Assembly: GCA_036897095.1 (NCBI GenBank)
Contig: JAYMSP010000615.1
Coordinates: 1-45,673, forward strand
DNA length: 45,673 bases
Direction: 5' to 3'
Origin: Plantago elongata
Taxonomy: Eukaryota; Streptophyta; Magnoliopsida; Lamiales; Plantaginaceae
Shown in pieces: positions 25,650 to 37,706 of this stretch; position 1 is the first letter of the stretch, and every line of letters begins with the position of its first letter. The notes under the pieces were generated by a model, which saw only the letters and a program-made list of their open reading frames with translations, had not been told where the DNA came from and searched no databases. A program made the translations under genes and the position numbers.

Positions 25650-28139
25650 ATGGCGGTTAATTCCACTGAAGAGGTCAGTCAGATTGGCATTACCACTCAC
25701 TCTCTTCTACTTTCCCAATCGATTTACGCTTCCTGTTTTCTTTCCGGTGAAGATTCAATTTACCTTTTCGATTTTGTGAAAACTGAATCAAAATGTGTGT
25801 AATTCATTCATTCATCTGGATTTGTTGAGGAGTTAATTCGTTGACTTTGATTTCAGCAACTATGAAGTTTGCTTTAGATTCATTGATCAAAATCGATTGT
25901 TAGATTTGTGTTCAAGTTTTTCATGAGAAATGATTACAGATTTGGGTGTCTTTGGTACTCAATTGGTAAATTATTGATTTCTATAATGACAAGTAGAGAA
26001 TAAAGGCAAAAGAGGTAGGTTGATAGGTAGCATTTGAGCATACATGGCTATTATAGGAAAAGGTGCTACTAACTTCATATGTCATTATCAGGCTATTACC
26101 TTTTTTATGTTTGGATTCATACGAGAACACAGTACACTACTAAATCCCGTGAGTGAGAGATTCACTGCCTACTCCTATTTAGTACTGGGTGTGTGTGGTA
26201 GTTTTGGTATAATTTGAGTGGTTCAACTGACATTTGAGCAAATGTTTCATCAATTTACAGTCTCCTCTTTGCTCCTGTGATTAGTTAGTGCCAGTAGTTT
26301 GATTAATATCATGTCGGTTGATGATGTTTCAACTCAAATTGCTTGGATTCAGGTAAAAAATTGCTTGTTTTGTTATTGATACAGAGTTTTTGTTAGATGA
26401 TAGTAGCTGGACTTACCATATGCAAATTACTATATAGCTGGCAGTGATCAATGTGGACTTTCCTAGAATACGTTTAAGCCATCTTCCTTCCTGTTCGAAT
26501 TCTTGGTGGCTTGTTTACATCTGTAGTCTATCTCCTGTGTAATGAACTGATGATGTTTGTTCATTATGCTTGCTTTTGTGCCTTTGGTTGAGTTTATACA
26601 AGTATCTGAATAAGATTGCTTCTCTTTCTTCAGAGCCCAAATGTTCACTGTGTTGTGGCTTTGCCTGATGGAGGAACCATTAATTCACAGCATATCAGCC
26701 TTCAGAAGGTTCCTAGTCTCATGAAAAATGAAATGTGCTTGAACGGGGATCATAACTTACAAAATAATTCCAGTCCAAAGATGGATAAGGCGAGCAATTA
26801 CGTGCCATGTGTCCTGGATGTTGATATTGAGAAAGGAAATGCAGAAGGTCCCAAGTCCAAAGAAGATTTGGTTGGCAATCTAAAGTCTGATGATCCCATT
26901 GCAGTATGTGTAGTTCATTCTTCTATTTATGTCTGTCTTGTTCAGATGTTTAATTTCTTGAAGTGTGTGACTATATTTTCCAATGTAGCTATGACTGCAT
27001 AGTAGTAATTGGAGCTGATGGTTTCCTGAACTTTGCAGAGAGCGATTTGCTTACAGATAGGAGGTAGATTTATGCAGCTCTTGATGAAGCATGGCACTGA
27101 ATTGCCTAAGTTCGCCTCAAGAGGTTGTTATCTGTTTAGTAAAATCATTCCAACCTAGTAATATTTTTTATTGTACATACATCTTTTCTCGTACGGTTTT
27201 TCCCTTCGTAACCATAATTTGAATTTTTATGCATAATAAATATGGATGCCTATTGAGGTGTACATTGAGCTGAGAAAACTTGTTGCTTCACCATATTTTG
27301 CACCAGCATAAACTTGTCTACCTTTTGTAATCTGGATGCACTTGTGAAGCTATGAGTGGAATGTGCATATAAACTACAGATTTATAAGTTTATAACAGTT
27401 ATCTGTATAAGATTAGTTGTAGTTGCCTAAACTATAATTTCTATTTGAGAGCAAAAAAGCCTTTATCTTGACTGTTCTTCCTACTTCTCACACATTGAGT
27501 TTCAATTGTTTACTAGCTTTTGTGTGCAATTTGGAACAGAGAAGCTTTTACCTGAGAGGGTCTACGAGACGGCTTCCAGCAGATCAAGGAAATATAAGAG
27601 ATCTACCTCCTTCAAATCCCTCAATTCAAGAAGAGTAGTTCTCCTCTTCTCCGTCTTGTAAGCTCAAACTCTTCATTTGTTGCAGTCTCATTGTTAATAC
27701 TATATATCAAGCATGCAACTTGCTACAAGGTTAAAAGATGTCTCAATTTGTCGTGACATAAATGAAGTAAAATATTTCCGTCTTTTTTGGTTCACAATCT
27801 TGACACTGTATGAGCATTGTAATTGTGCAAGTATAAAAGATGCTGCCAAGCTGATTGGTGGCAGGATATTGTTAATCATCGGTCCTCTGTTAGTCTTTTT
27901 ATTGCTTATTGTATTGGGTTTGTGAAACCACCCTGTATAGGATAGACAATAAGAATGGGGTTTAAAATTCATGTCCACATTTGAACTTTGGTCCTAGCAT
28001 GGGAACTTGTTTTCTTTGAAACATACGGAGTTAATATATGCCTTATCTTCATTTTTGCAGGTCTAGCATGGGAACTATTATTCTGATATATCTGACACTC
28101 AGGGTCAGGCAGATTGCTGATGGGTCTATGAATGCGTGA
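25650..28139 (+). CDS. Unrecognised plant protein with C-terminal membrane anchor
   Basis: Five exons: 25650-25673, 26634-26903, 27039-27123, 27540-27657, 28061-28139. All junctions are GT-AG, phase is kept throughout, and the product is 191 residues. The first exon encodes only MAVNSTEE. Residues 9-98 (SPNVHCVVALPDGGTINSQH...) look hydrophilic and disordered. Residues 99-126 form a compact segment, RAICLQIGGRFMQLLMKHGT and on. Residues 139-158 are Ser/Arg/Lys-rich, directly before one hydrophobic segment (159-179, VVLLFSVLSSMGTIILIYLT) and a short charged tail (RVRQIADGSMNA). A basic flank before a single late TM segment suggests a tail-anchored or single-pass protein with a cytosolic N-terminus. 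I do not recognise the family, but coherent splicing and protein-like composition support a real gene. A longer leader frame from 25350 is upstream, not coding. Confidence 0.72.
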
Positions 28140-29512
28140 AGTATTTGGTCTTGGCATCTTGTTTCAATTACTGATGGATCTGTAGAATAGGTTTTCAATT
28201 ACCATGCTTTCTTTCATATGTTGGTTCTGCGGTATAGGTTCTTTTTCCAATGTACAGAAGTTGAACATCATCAGAACTACATTTTAGATTGCACTTGCTG
28301 TTGCTGGTACTTCCTTGTATACATATGCCATTATCTTCAAGAAATCAATGTAGGATTAGTGATGTACGTGTGCGCATAAATTTTGTTATGACCTGTTAAA
28401 GCTGTTTTATTGACAAGAATTTGCAGCATAGAGTGCAAATTCTTCTCTTGCTTTCAGTTAGCATCCTGAAGAACCTAATGAACCATGATCGCTGGCAATG
28501 CAACAGTTATATGTTCCTAGTAACATTTGAGATAAAGAGATACAGCTTCAAGTCCCAAATAAATGCAAATGGACATTCTAGTATAATAGTTTCCTCGATG
28601 AAATTAGAAATATACGGATGAAAACTTGCCTGTGCAAATAGTTCGCGTGACTAAGAGGGACACTGTGTAACTAGGAAGCTTAAGATACTTCAGATACAGT
28701 TTCAAAATGAAATGCAGCATCATTTCACGACAGATTCAGAGATCAGTTACAGTTACAGCTTCAACACGTTGAAATTCAAGAATGTATATCGGCATTCGTA
28801 GGAAAAACCAACCATTGGGTTAAGCAGTTTAATCTAAAGCATTTATTCACCTTAGTTCCCATGCCTTCTATCGTTTAATAATCAGTGTAAAGTACTTGTT
28901 TTGTACCTTAAGAACAGAATGCCAGATTGATTTATAGTGAACTAATATGATGTGTTCTTTAGTTCTAGTTCCTCAAAAACTGGGGAAGGCAAACACGTAA
29001 CAAGATCTAATCAGGTGCAAGCTTTAACTAGAACGGTTATAAATAGACATCCATTTATCACAACTAGCGTCTGCTCACCACGACTATTCATTATTCTAAA
29101 TAATTTCCAGAACACAGTAGTTCCAGGAAGAACTAGCTTATATGACTTCTGAAGAAGATATCATATCACATTATCACTAACCAGAACAGTACGGGAAAGG
29201 CAGAAACTACGATCAAGCATTCGATCAACCACAATACACATAAGGTCCAATCTTAAAGGAAAAAGTGCCCGATGAGATGATAAACGAAACGCTTATTCCA
29301 TAGTTCCATAGAATGCCAATCTTCACATAAGGTGGAAAGCACAGAAACAAAAAATTCCACAATAAGAAGATAAACGAAGTATTCCATTGAATGCCAATCT
29401 TCACATATGAAGAACAATAACACAACACCAAATCAAATATAGCATCCATACATAACAACAAAGTTGGCTAGCATTTCGTCAAACACATGGTGATCAGCTT
29501 CAATTCAAAACA
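28140..29512. other. Intergenic: 3' ends of two convergent genes
   Basis: Holds the 3' UTRs of the plus-strand TM-protein gene and the minus-strand uL23m gene. A duplicated minus-strand segment around GAATGCCAATCTTCACATA occurs at 29312-29330 and 29390-29408. No further gene. Confidence 0.5.
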
Positions 29513-30163
29513 TTACCTCCCGAAATGGCTCATGTTATCCCACAGAAATGTGCCAGCAGCTTCCCTCTTCTTTTTAGCTTTCTTAGCAGCTTGCTCCGCA
29601 ATCATCTTGAGTCTTTCCGGCCTCTTCGTCCACGACTTTGAAGGCAACGGTTTCGTCTCTTCGAGCCAATGCGACGTCTTAACAGCCTCCGGATCCTCAA
29701 CGATACTCGATTGCGACTGCTTCTGCTTATTCCTCTGGTCCTCCAAAATCTGCTTGATCGGATAAAGATCAGGGTTAATCGACAAAGGCCTTCTCAGAGT
29801 GACATACGCCTTCTTATAATCAGGCTTGTAAAACAACAAGCCACCACGCTTCGTCTTCTTCCCTGCCCTGTTTAGGGTTTCGACTTTGGCCACCTCGAAT
29901 CCGTATACGGATTCCAAAAGCCTCCGGATCTCAATCTGCAAAATCAACTCAGTCAGGATGACATTAGAGGTGGAATCTACTTTTTTGCAGGTGATTTGTG
30001 ACGATTAAGTGTAGAAGAGGCAGAAATGATAAACCTTGGAAGCAGAAGGTATGGTTTTGAGCGCGATTTCAGTGATGTTGGTGAAGGATGTTGGCATGCA
30101 GAGTTTGATTGGAAGGTTTGGCATGTGAATGATTCGTTTCGGAAATTGGCTTGCTGCTGCCAT
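29513..30163 (-). CDS. Mitochondrial large-subunit ribosomal protein uL23m
   Basis: Two exons on the minus strand, 30163-30035 and 29935-29513, join in phase to 183 residues (Arabidopsis homolog about 178). Protein uL23 binds 23S-type rRNA domain III near the exit tunnel. Seen: MPNLPIKLCMPTSFTNITEI, IEIRRLLESVYGFEVAKVET, then NRAGKKTKRGGLLFYKPDYK and KKAYVTLRRPLSINPDLYPI, the uL23 fold. A charged Lys/Glu/Ala-rich C-terminal extension (about 120-183, ending GTFLWDNMSHFGR) is typical of the plant mitochondrial form. The ATG at 30163 gives the conserved start region (MAAASQFPKRIIHMPNLP), so it is preferred over the next ATG at 30124. Intron 30034-29936 is GT-AG with a TTGATTTTGCAG acceptor. Confidence 0.93.
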
Positions 30164-30279
30164 TGTTGTTTATCAGAGAGAAGAGAAGTTGATTAGATTG
30201 ATTGCTGAAGAGATGTTGATCAGTAATGGCGGATCCTGTTTTTGCGATGGTGAAGTCAAGTCAGTGAAGAAGAGAACAG

Positions 30280-30341
30280 GGTTTAAGGGTGGGCTTGGGC
30301 TTTACCGTAGCTGAGCTTTATGGTTTCCTTATGTTGGCCCA
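30280..30341 (-). promoter_or_regulatory. Site II motifs and telo-box-like element upstream of uL23m
   Basis: On the strand opposite to transcription, TGGGCT at 30290-30295 and 30296-30301; on the transcribed strand, TGGGCC (plus-strand GGCCCA, 30336-30341). AAACCCT (plus AGGGTTT, about 30278-30284) matches the telo-box core. The site II plus telo-box pair is the known signature of plant ribosomal-protein gene promoters and fits this gene. Confidence 0.55.
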
Positions 30342-30687
30342 AATACAAAATATCTTGCCCATCGATTAAAATCTCACAAACAAATCTCAAACTTTTTTTT
30401 AGACATTCTGTATTTTTCGATTATCTCATATGCAGTATAAAAAATATTTATAAAATAGTTTTGCATTTCGGCTCAATTTCAGATTGTTGATGGTGAGATC
30501 TAACGGGTTCTTAGTTAATGTTCATTTGTTCTTTTCCGGTTGCGGTTTAGGGTGCATCTTCTAATACTTGAAAAACATAGGGAAATTTGATCATATCCAT
30601 ATCAAGTACTAATGCAAATTATTAGTATCCAAGATCATTCGTAATGGGTCGTTTAGATGACCGTGATTAATGGTGGTCATTGGCGAT

Positions 30688-32708
30688 GACCACTCTGATA
30701 ATCACTGTAGTTGAAAATTATGTTTAATGGATCATTCGGATAATCATGAATAGTGCATTTTTATTTTATTATTATTTTTTTATAATATGTTTAATATATT
30801 CTAAGAGTGGTTGAAAGTTGAAATTAATCAAATTGCATCTTTAAAATAAGTTTTAGAATTTATTAAGATGGAATCAGACGGTTACAACAACAACAAAAAC
30901 AACATCTAAGAACAACAACAATAACAACAACAACATGAAGAAGCAGATGGTAGATGGAAAACAAAAATCCTACGGATACAAGAAGAAGAACAACAACATT
31001 ACAATCCTAATACACGATTGAAAGTGAAAACAAACAACAAACTACAATATTGAAATCCTAGACGAACTAAAATGAAAGCACACAACAACAAACTAGAACG
31101 AATCAAAGGCCGAACTCGTTCTTGTGGCTCTACAGGATACCCATCTCCATAGGTGTCAATTATGGTTTCTCGCTTAGCCGAATCATCCCATTCGTATTTC
31201 TTCAAACTAGTTTGTTCATGGTTGCTCGAAGCTATTGTTCTCACGTCCTCAGACTTCTGTCGAATAGCTTCAATCCTCTCTCGCTCAACCTGAATCCTGT
31301 TCTGCTCAATAAGAAGTCAGTTTCAAACTGCCTCCTTCCTTCCATCCTCAGTTGTTCCATCGCAAGCCTCTTCTCCTCAATTTTGTTCATTCCTTGGAAT
31401 GATTGAGACAAAGTTTCCATGACGGAACCTCCACTAGTCCCTCCTTGCTTTTGAAAGGCCTTCGCCTTATCACAACCCATAGGCCTCTTCGATATAGTTT
31501 TACTTCCATCATCACTATGCTCGAAACCCCTTTTAGTACAGCTCCCATCACCAATTTCCTCAACATCAATAGGTTCGTCTTCGTTACCTTAATCTCCAAA
31601 ACTCGATTGCACTCTGTAAGTCGGCGCGCTAGAGAAGCTTAAGAAATTCATTTGAGATTGCCACTATGGATAGTCTCTCATTTCGTACCAACAATGTTCA
31701 AGATTGAACTTGTTATTGTGCTTCTGTTTGTATAGCTCTTTTGCCATACGGATAACATCATCCTTATTTTTACCACTTTTACTACCAATTTCACGATTCA
31801 CATCGTCATAGGCTGAGACAAAGTGGTTGACCTCTTCCTTCATCTGAGTTCATCTCCCACGTAGTGAATTAGCAGTTCGGACGCGGAGGCCGGTTAGTGG
31901 ATGGCCATCTTGAAGGTTTTGATCCCAAATCTTCTTGACATAAGTGAACATTTTGGTATACGTCCGGTTAGTGGCTTTGATCGGATCCTCGCTCAAACTC
32001 ATGAATATTTTGATGAGAGCTCTATCCTCATCTTCAGAGAATGTCAGATGCTTCCCCGACTTTGCATTTGGATCCTCGGCTGCTTCCCCTGCCGCATCAG
32101 ACGTGCCCACTTTCTTCTTTTCTCTCTTCTTGCCCTTTCCTTTGTTTGTCGCAGTCATGAGTCTCCGAAACGGATTCTGGAATGTGTTGGGACATATCAA
32201 CGAACATAGAACTGTCGGGGGGAAATGGATTGTAGGCTCCGATACTATCATAGGTTGGTGTTTCGTGGAGTTGTGGGTAGTATTGGTTTAAAAAGACCGG
32301 TGTTCGATCCGATAGACTAGTCATCATCAAGTATTGGTATGTCGGATGATCTTGGTAATTCGGTGAAGTGTAGGATTGTGGAGTGTTTGGGTGGTGTTCG
32401 AATGTTGGGTGTAGACATTTTAGCGTTTTGAGTTTACAAAGTAGATGAGAGAAGGGGGAAATGAAGTGTGAAGAAGTGTTGAGAATTATGGTTGTCTTTA
32501 TAGAGTTCGAAAAAATGCAGTGGTTGGATATTTTATTTTTTTATTTATTTTAGTTTTTGAAAAACATAAAGAAAAATGACTATATGACCGTTGGTGGTGG
32601 GGTGGTGCTCCAAGCAGCCGAGTTTCCACTGCTTGGAGCACTTGGCCGGCCTAACGGCTGCCCGTTTGGATCGGCCAAGGCGGACAACCATTTCCATTGA
32701 GAGTGGTC
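30688..32708 (-). mobile_element. Probable PIF/Harbinger element, non-autonomous
   Basis: The right edge read on the minus strand begins GACCACTCTCAATGG (32708-32694), and the left has GACCACTCTGATAAT (30688-30702), a possible 15-bp TIR. The right side carries a 13-bp inverted pair around GTGCTCCAAGCAG/CTGCTTGGAGCAC (32613-32640). The enclosed minus-strand gene is an ORF1-type Myb-like protein of PIF/Harbinger elements. No transposase ORF is present. The TWA target duplication expected of this family is not clear, so the boundaries are tentative. Confidence 0.45.
31100..32330 (-). pseudogene. PIF/Harbinger ORF1 (Myb/SANT-like, NAM-associated C-terminal) pseudogene
   Basis: Minus-strand fragments follow the known order of this transposon-borne family: a Tyr/Pro-rich start (FLNQYYPQLHETP), a Lys-rich linker (KGKGKKREKKK), a Myb-like segment (LTFSEDEDRALIKIFMSLSE with RTANSLRGR), then EVNHFVSAYDDVNREIGSKS, FNLEHCWYEMRDYP, and the C-terminal KRPMGCDKAKAFQKQGG. 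It is broken by a frameshift near 32150-32190, a TGA just after RTANSLRGR (about 31850), an in-frame TAG at 31664-31666, and a TAA at 31589-31591. In intact elements this protein assists transposase DNA binding; here it is dead. Homologs are often mislabelled as glutathione S-transferase T3-like. Confidence 0.8.
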
Positions 32709-33087
32709 TAAAACTCATTTTAGTTGTCGTTGAATTAATTTATAGTCAATAAAATTAAATTTTAACTACAAATTTACCTGAAATGGTGGAGATCCACAAA
32801 TGGGAGTGATAATGAAATACTTCCAGAAAGATGGATTTACAGTGAAGCTTTTTTATCCCTTAGATGCCTACAGTAAAAGCTACTACTTCGTAACTCGATT
32901 TTCAGGAGCAGATTCATAAATGTCCATGACATAACAATACCGTAACACAGAAGAATATGACAAAGAATTGGCCTCTGCATTTAAATTTGTTCTCCAAAGA
33001 GGCAAAAAATAAGCCCCCTTCTGAGATGTTTTCCTTCTACATTAGCACTATATCAATCAACATGGCACGAGATATGCCAATCGACAG

Positions 33088-33273
33088 CCTTATGTGTTGC
33101 AAAAACACATACTTTAACTCATGCTTCCTTCTTCTTTACCCTATATGGGTATTTCTGGTATATAGATATGCTAGTGGCTACCTTATGTGTTGCAAAAACA
33201 CATACTTTAACTCATGCTTCCTTCTTCTTTACCCTATATGGGTATTTCTGGTATATAGATATGCTAGTGGCTA
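33088..33273. repeat. Perfect 93-bp tandem duplication at the ROCK1 3' end
   Basis: Units 33088-33180 and 33181-33273 are identical over all 93 bp. Each holds the last 20 codons plus stop of ROCK1 and about 30 bp of 3' UTR. The copy nearer the promoter (33181-33273) is the used one; the other lies in the 3' UTR. Because 93 is a multiple of three, the second copy is in frame past the stop. Confidence 0.97.
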
Positions 33274-36200
33274 CCAGCGGAAGTGAGACAAGACAGTATG
33301 GGGACGGAGGCTTCCCGTCAAAGACAAATTGGAAGAGGGCCGTGACTAGAAGTGCAGATACAATGACAAATCCCTGCATAATAAGTGTAATCAAGTTAAA
33401 AAAGAATATCAAGATTTCATAGCCACTGATTGTGATTTTGGAAATTTGCTTTTTTTTTGTTGTGCATCCACAATAAGTCAATTCCAGAAAGAATGGTATA
33501 ACAAGACAGGCCCCAATTTTTAAAGTCTTAGTTACCTCAGCTTGTGAATACACAACAAAATAAGCAAATTTGTGAAACTGGAAGCAGCTACTGCAGTATT
33601 TAGAATGTATAAAGTTGGCCACTTCATACCTTCCGAACACCACCAGCATAAGTTGTCACAAGACCAACCAGAATTCCGCCAACAGCATTGAGTATAACAG
33701 GAATCTGAAACAATATTCAGAAAATGAAATTTTTAAACATTATGTATATAATAATGTGTAATCTAATTCATATAGAAAACAAGAAATGAGGTAAAGTCAA
33801 ATTTGATAGTTCATGCAAGGGATATATTCATCAGGTTCAGATCAAAGGTGAACTGGAATTAGCACTGGAAGTCAGACAAAATCCCGGAACCAAGTCGACA
33901 CAGACAAAACTAGGATTTTATTGATTTAAATCTTAGAAATTTCGATAGAATTGGCATGATTAGAAGGCTTTCCCGGTTAAAAAGACAGAACATGTTTCCC
34001 TTTCTATATCAAACATCATGTCATTGACACCAAATTTTACATTACCCTACTCCCTATTGTCACATGACATCCACTACGTCCAATTCTAAAGCAGAACTAA
34101 ACAGAGACTGAACCAACTTTAATTCACCTTCACAATCCGAAATCCTTATCTGAACATTTTCTAATCAGTGTGCTGTGTTTCCACAGTGCATCCAGCAAAT
34201 ACCGTTAAACAATTTCAATGAAAAATGTGATCACAAGCACGTGCACATGGTTTTATCAGATTGAATACATGCAAAAGACATGTCCTCCATAATGCATCTA
34301 GGATTTTCCTTAAATCACCAAGCAAACACGCTTGCATACACTTCAGTTTACTTTTAATGGCGACAAGTTAGACAGTTGAGCACTTGAGTTTAACTTCACA
34401 TGATTAATAGCTGAGACAACCTGTCTTGATGTATAACATAAAATCAATCAGGTAGATAATTCAGAGTCAGATGACTGCACACCACATTCTTGACCATGTA
34501 AAATCTATTGCTTCAAGTGATTCAATCAATATATAGTTACCCATGTCCAGGGAGTCCATCCATAAAAGAATCCATGTTGTCTGATTGCAAAACCATCTGG
34601 AGATTTGAATGCACTAGCCAGTAAGCAAAGGCTCCCGATTATGGACATCTCCACGGTCATCAAGTAAGAGGAATGCTTTTTTACCTTTAAACATGACATA
34701 TTCCATTAATTAAGGATGCACAGTGGTGAATCTCTTAAATCAGGTAAAAGGCATAAGAACATTTTACATACTTGAGATGCCCACTGACACAATGTTGAGG
34801 CCAAGCCAGAAAGTACAGAAGCTACCAATACTGGAATAATTCCATTGAATAAGATTTCATCGGGATTATTAGAAGTAGAGGCTTTACTGGAGCCTTCACC
34901 AACACTTAGCATGACAGCAGCCATTATCAACAATAACAGAGCCCCAATCTGTTGAACTGATTGTTTCTGTCTGTATAAGTCACCAGTTACAAGAATAAAA
35001 AATTAGAATTTCAAATTGGAGAACCCCCAAAAGAGGTAGGATGTGGAACACTAAGGTCCTGGATTGTGTATCATCATTCAGATCCAAAACTTACCACTTT
35101 TTATCTCTACTATTTTTTTAACCCAAAATACACTCACGGATGCACTTAGTTAGTATTCTATAAAGATTATGAAATATCGCAGCACTTTACTTTACAACCT
35201 ATAACATGGCTTCCTTCTGACAGAATCACATGATTAAAAATCTCAACCCAGCCCATAAAATAGACCAAGCACAATCCAGTAGATCACATATTTAATCCGA
35301 ACGAGCCTAAGCAAACCATGCCGTTTGAGCAATTATCACTTTAAAACAAACAAACGAAATCAGAAGGATAATTATTTTCTATCATAGATGTTCATAAACA
35401 AGACAAGCTTGAAATGAACTATTGAGCCACGCCACTAAGGAAGTACCTTAATATAATATAAGTGAACAATGCTGTGAAGAATAATTTTGTCTGGTTCAGC
35501 ATTGAAAAAGTGAGAGAGTCAAGATTTCGATAAGAGATCTGCAACAAGCTATTTTGCAAGGCATATATGGCTGCTGGAAGTCCAGATGCTGTCAAAGAGC
35601 CCATCAACGTCCACTCCTTAAAGACCTTTCCCAAACTACCATTTATCACCAAGAGCAGAAGAGCGCAGATTACCTGAGAAATTCCCCAATCAAAATTAAG
35701 TCCATTACAGCCATGAAGTTCAGGACGTGCCATGAAAAAGTAAAAAGAAGAATTACCTTTACTGCTTCACATGCCAGAACAGAAGATGTCACAATAACTT
35801 CGCGGCTGCAACAAGTACGAATAACGAAATTGAGTTAACTCACAGTGATCTTACAGGTATGATCATGAAACAGAAATGGACTTGTACATTCTAGTTAAAG
35901 TTCTTCATGTTACTGAGACCAAACCAAAAATGCAAAATAAGTCAGGGTTTAAGTTAGCTTATCAGTGAGTGTTGAGACTTGAGAATCCTTTTAGTACTAA
36001 AAGTAACATAACTAGTTATGGTATACTACGTTGTGAACTAAGATAAGGTATACTACGTGAACTAAGATAAGAATCATTTGTGCATTTAGTAGAAATCGTA
36101 TCATAACTTTTCAACAGAGATCGAAGTTCTTAAGCACACGTTGACAACAGACCGGCAAAAAATGAGAATCTATACAAAATTACATGAGCCATTTGTGCAT

Positions 36201-37004
36201 GAGAAACAATACTACTCGATCCACACCAACTGCCATTGGAATGTGTTATGTGTGCAAGGTCAACTACCATACGATTGCCCGACATCCTAAGAGAACAAAC
36301 AGAAAATGCGGAAAATATCCTACAGTCCAGATATTGAATCTACTCCTGTTAATGACACTGCAAACTGACATGATTTGCAAACAGATCCATCCATCTTACA
36401 CAAGCCCAAGCCAGTACTCTGAGCATACTTCCAAGTTTCAATGGAAACATGAAATCTAAATTAAATGAGCTTCTCAAATTTGAACTATGAGAAGCAGTTG
36501 AGCAATTGTTTTTCCAAATCACATTCAAAACATCACAGAAACACACAAAAAGCTTCGTTGGCAGGATAATGTAATCCTCGAGTCCAAAGCTCATTCATCC
36601 CAACTTTAACCAACTGATCAGCAATATGAAATTCGTCTCATTCGTCCATTGAGCCAAATTTCAAATAATCATCATCATAAAGTAAGAATAAGGAACCAAT
36701 TAAACCTAATTGCAGTTATAACGATGGAATTGAGCCAGTTCACCACATATACGAAATGTAAATTTCTTCTTCTCAACGAAATTCGACAATGAAATGTTAA
36801 AAGTAAAACCATACAGGCACCAATAATTAACTCAACAATGAACAGTGACGAAAGGTGTAAAAAGTGAAGAATCTGTCACCTGGTACAACGCTTGGAGATG
36901 AGAGGTTGGGCACCGTACTGAAGCGTAAGGAGCAGAGAGAAGAGCCAGACCTTGGAGCTCTTGGCATTGGCGTTCGGGCCGGGCTTTTGTGGTTTGGGTT
37001 TCAT
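33212..37004 (-). CDS. ROCK1: ER nucleotide-sugar transporter ROCK1
   Basis: Seven exons on the minus strand: 37004-36880, 35805-35757, 35673-35447, 34970-34772, 34684-34541, 33704-33630, 33373-33212. They join in phase to 326 residues (Arabidopsis ROCK1 about 325). It belongs to the NST family of the drug/metabolite transporter superfamily. Arabidopsis ROCK1 moves UDP-GlcNAc and UDP-GalNAc into the ER and affects cytokinin oxidase activity and ER quality control. Seen: a cytosolic N-terminus, LFSLLLTLQYGAQPLISKRC, then GSLTASGLPAAIYALQNSLL, DSLTFSMLNQTKLFFTALFT, QQIGALLLLIMAAVMLSVGE, GIIPVLVASVLSGLASTLCQ, VKKHSSYLMTVEMSIIGSLC, GGILVGLVTTYAGGVRKGFV, and the end YQKYPYRVKKKEA. About ten hydrophobic segments are visible. 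The last four residues, KKEA, fit the KKxx dilysine ER-retrieval signal. All introns are GT-AG. Confidence 0.95.
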
Positions 37005-37531
37005 GGTGATTTGGACGGGTTACAGATGAAACGAAGAAGAAGAAGGATCTATTGATGCAGTGCGATTGGGTTTTGATCGGGCCACTCGAATTTTCTGCAG
37101 CATGAATAGATGTAAATTTATGTCATACCCCTGAGACCAGTCCTTTCCTCTTTTGTGCTTTTCTTTAAGTTTACGGGTTTATTCTTCTGCTTTTCCAATT
37201 GTACTCGTTGAGTCGTTGATTTGTTGTCGAGAAAAGATTGTGGAATGTTCGGGACAGATACGAAGTTAAATTATCTCAATTTCAATTACGATTTTTTATA
37301 AAAAATAATATGAAGATTCAATTCGAATTATAATAATTAACTCCAATTATATATTAAACGGTTGACAATAATTATATTCTACACTTCTACTTGTCAAATT
37401 GTACTCATTTGTCCAAATACAAAGTTAAATTATATAAATAACGTTTTACTTAACAATATGAATATTTTTATGAACAATATAATTATGTTTCTAATTAACT
37501 CGTTTTTAGATAGTATTTCTGAGAATTTAGT

Positions 37532-37645
37532 GACTGTTTGGGATGCAATTTGAATTAACAAGATTCAATTCAAATTGGTATTTTTGTATACAAAAATATC
37601 AATTTGAATTGGATCTTGCCAATTCCAATTACATACCAAACAGTC
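37532..37645. mobile_element. 114-bp near-perfect palindrome (fold-back MITE-like)
   Basis: Two 57-nt arms meet at TTTTTGTA|TACAAAAA with no loop; I count 7 mismatches between arms. Ends are GACTGTTTGG and CCAAACAGTC. The termini resemble MITEs with CTGTTTGG ends, but no clear target duplication was found. Confidence 0.7.
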
Positions 37646-37706
37646 TCTTAACTCACGTCTAAACAATCTATACAAATTGCGCTTTTATTTAATTAATTAA
37701 AAATTA

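Noticed and set aside
25350..25802. 150-codon frame including the start of the TM-protein gene
   Set aside because: The conserved-looking product needs the ATG at 25650 and the donor after 25673; the rest of this frame is leader and intron sequence.
30129..30314. Plus-strand 61-codon frame
   Set aside because: It is the antisense shadow of the uL23m first exon and promoter.
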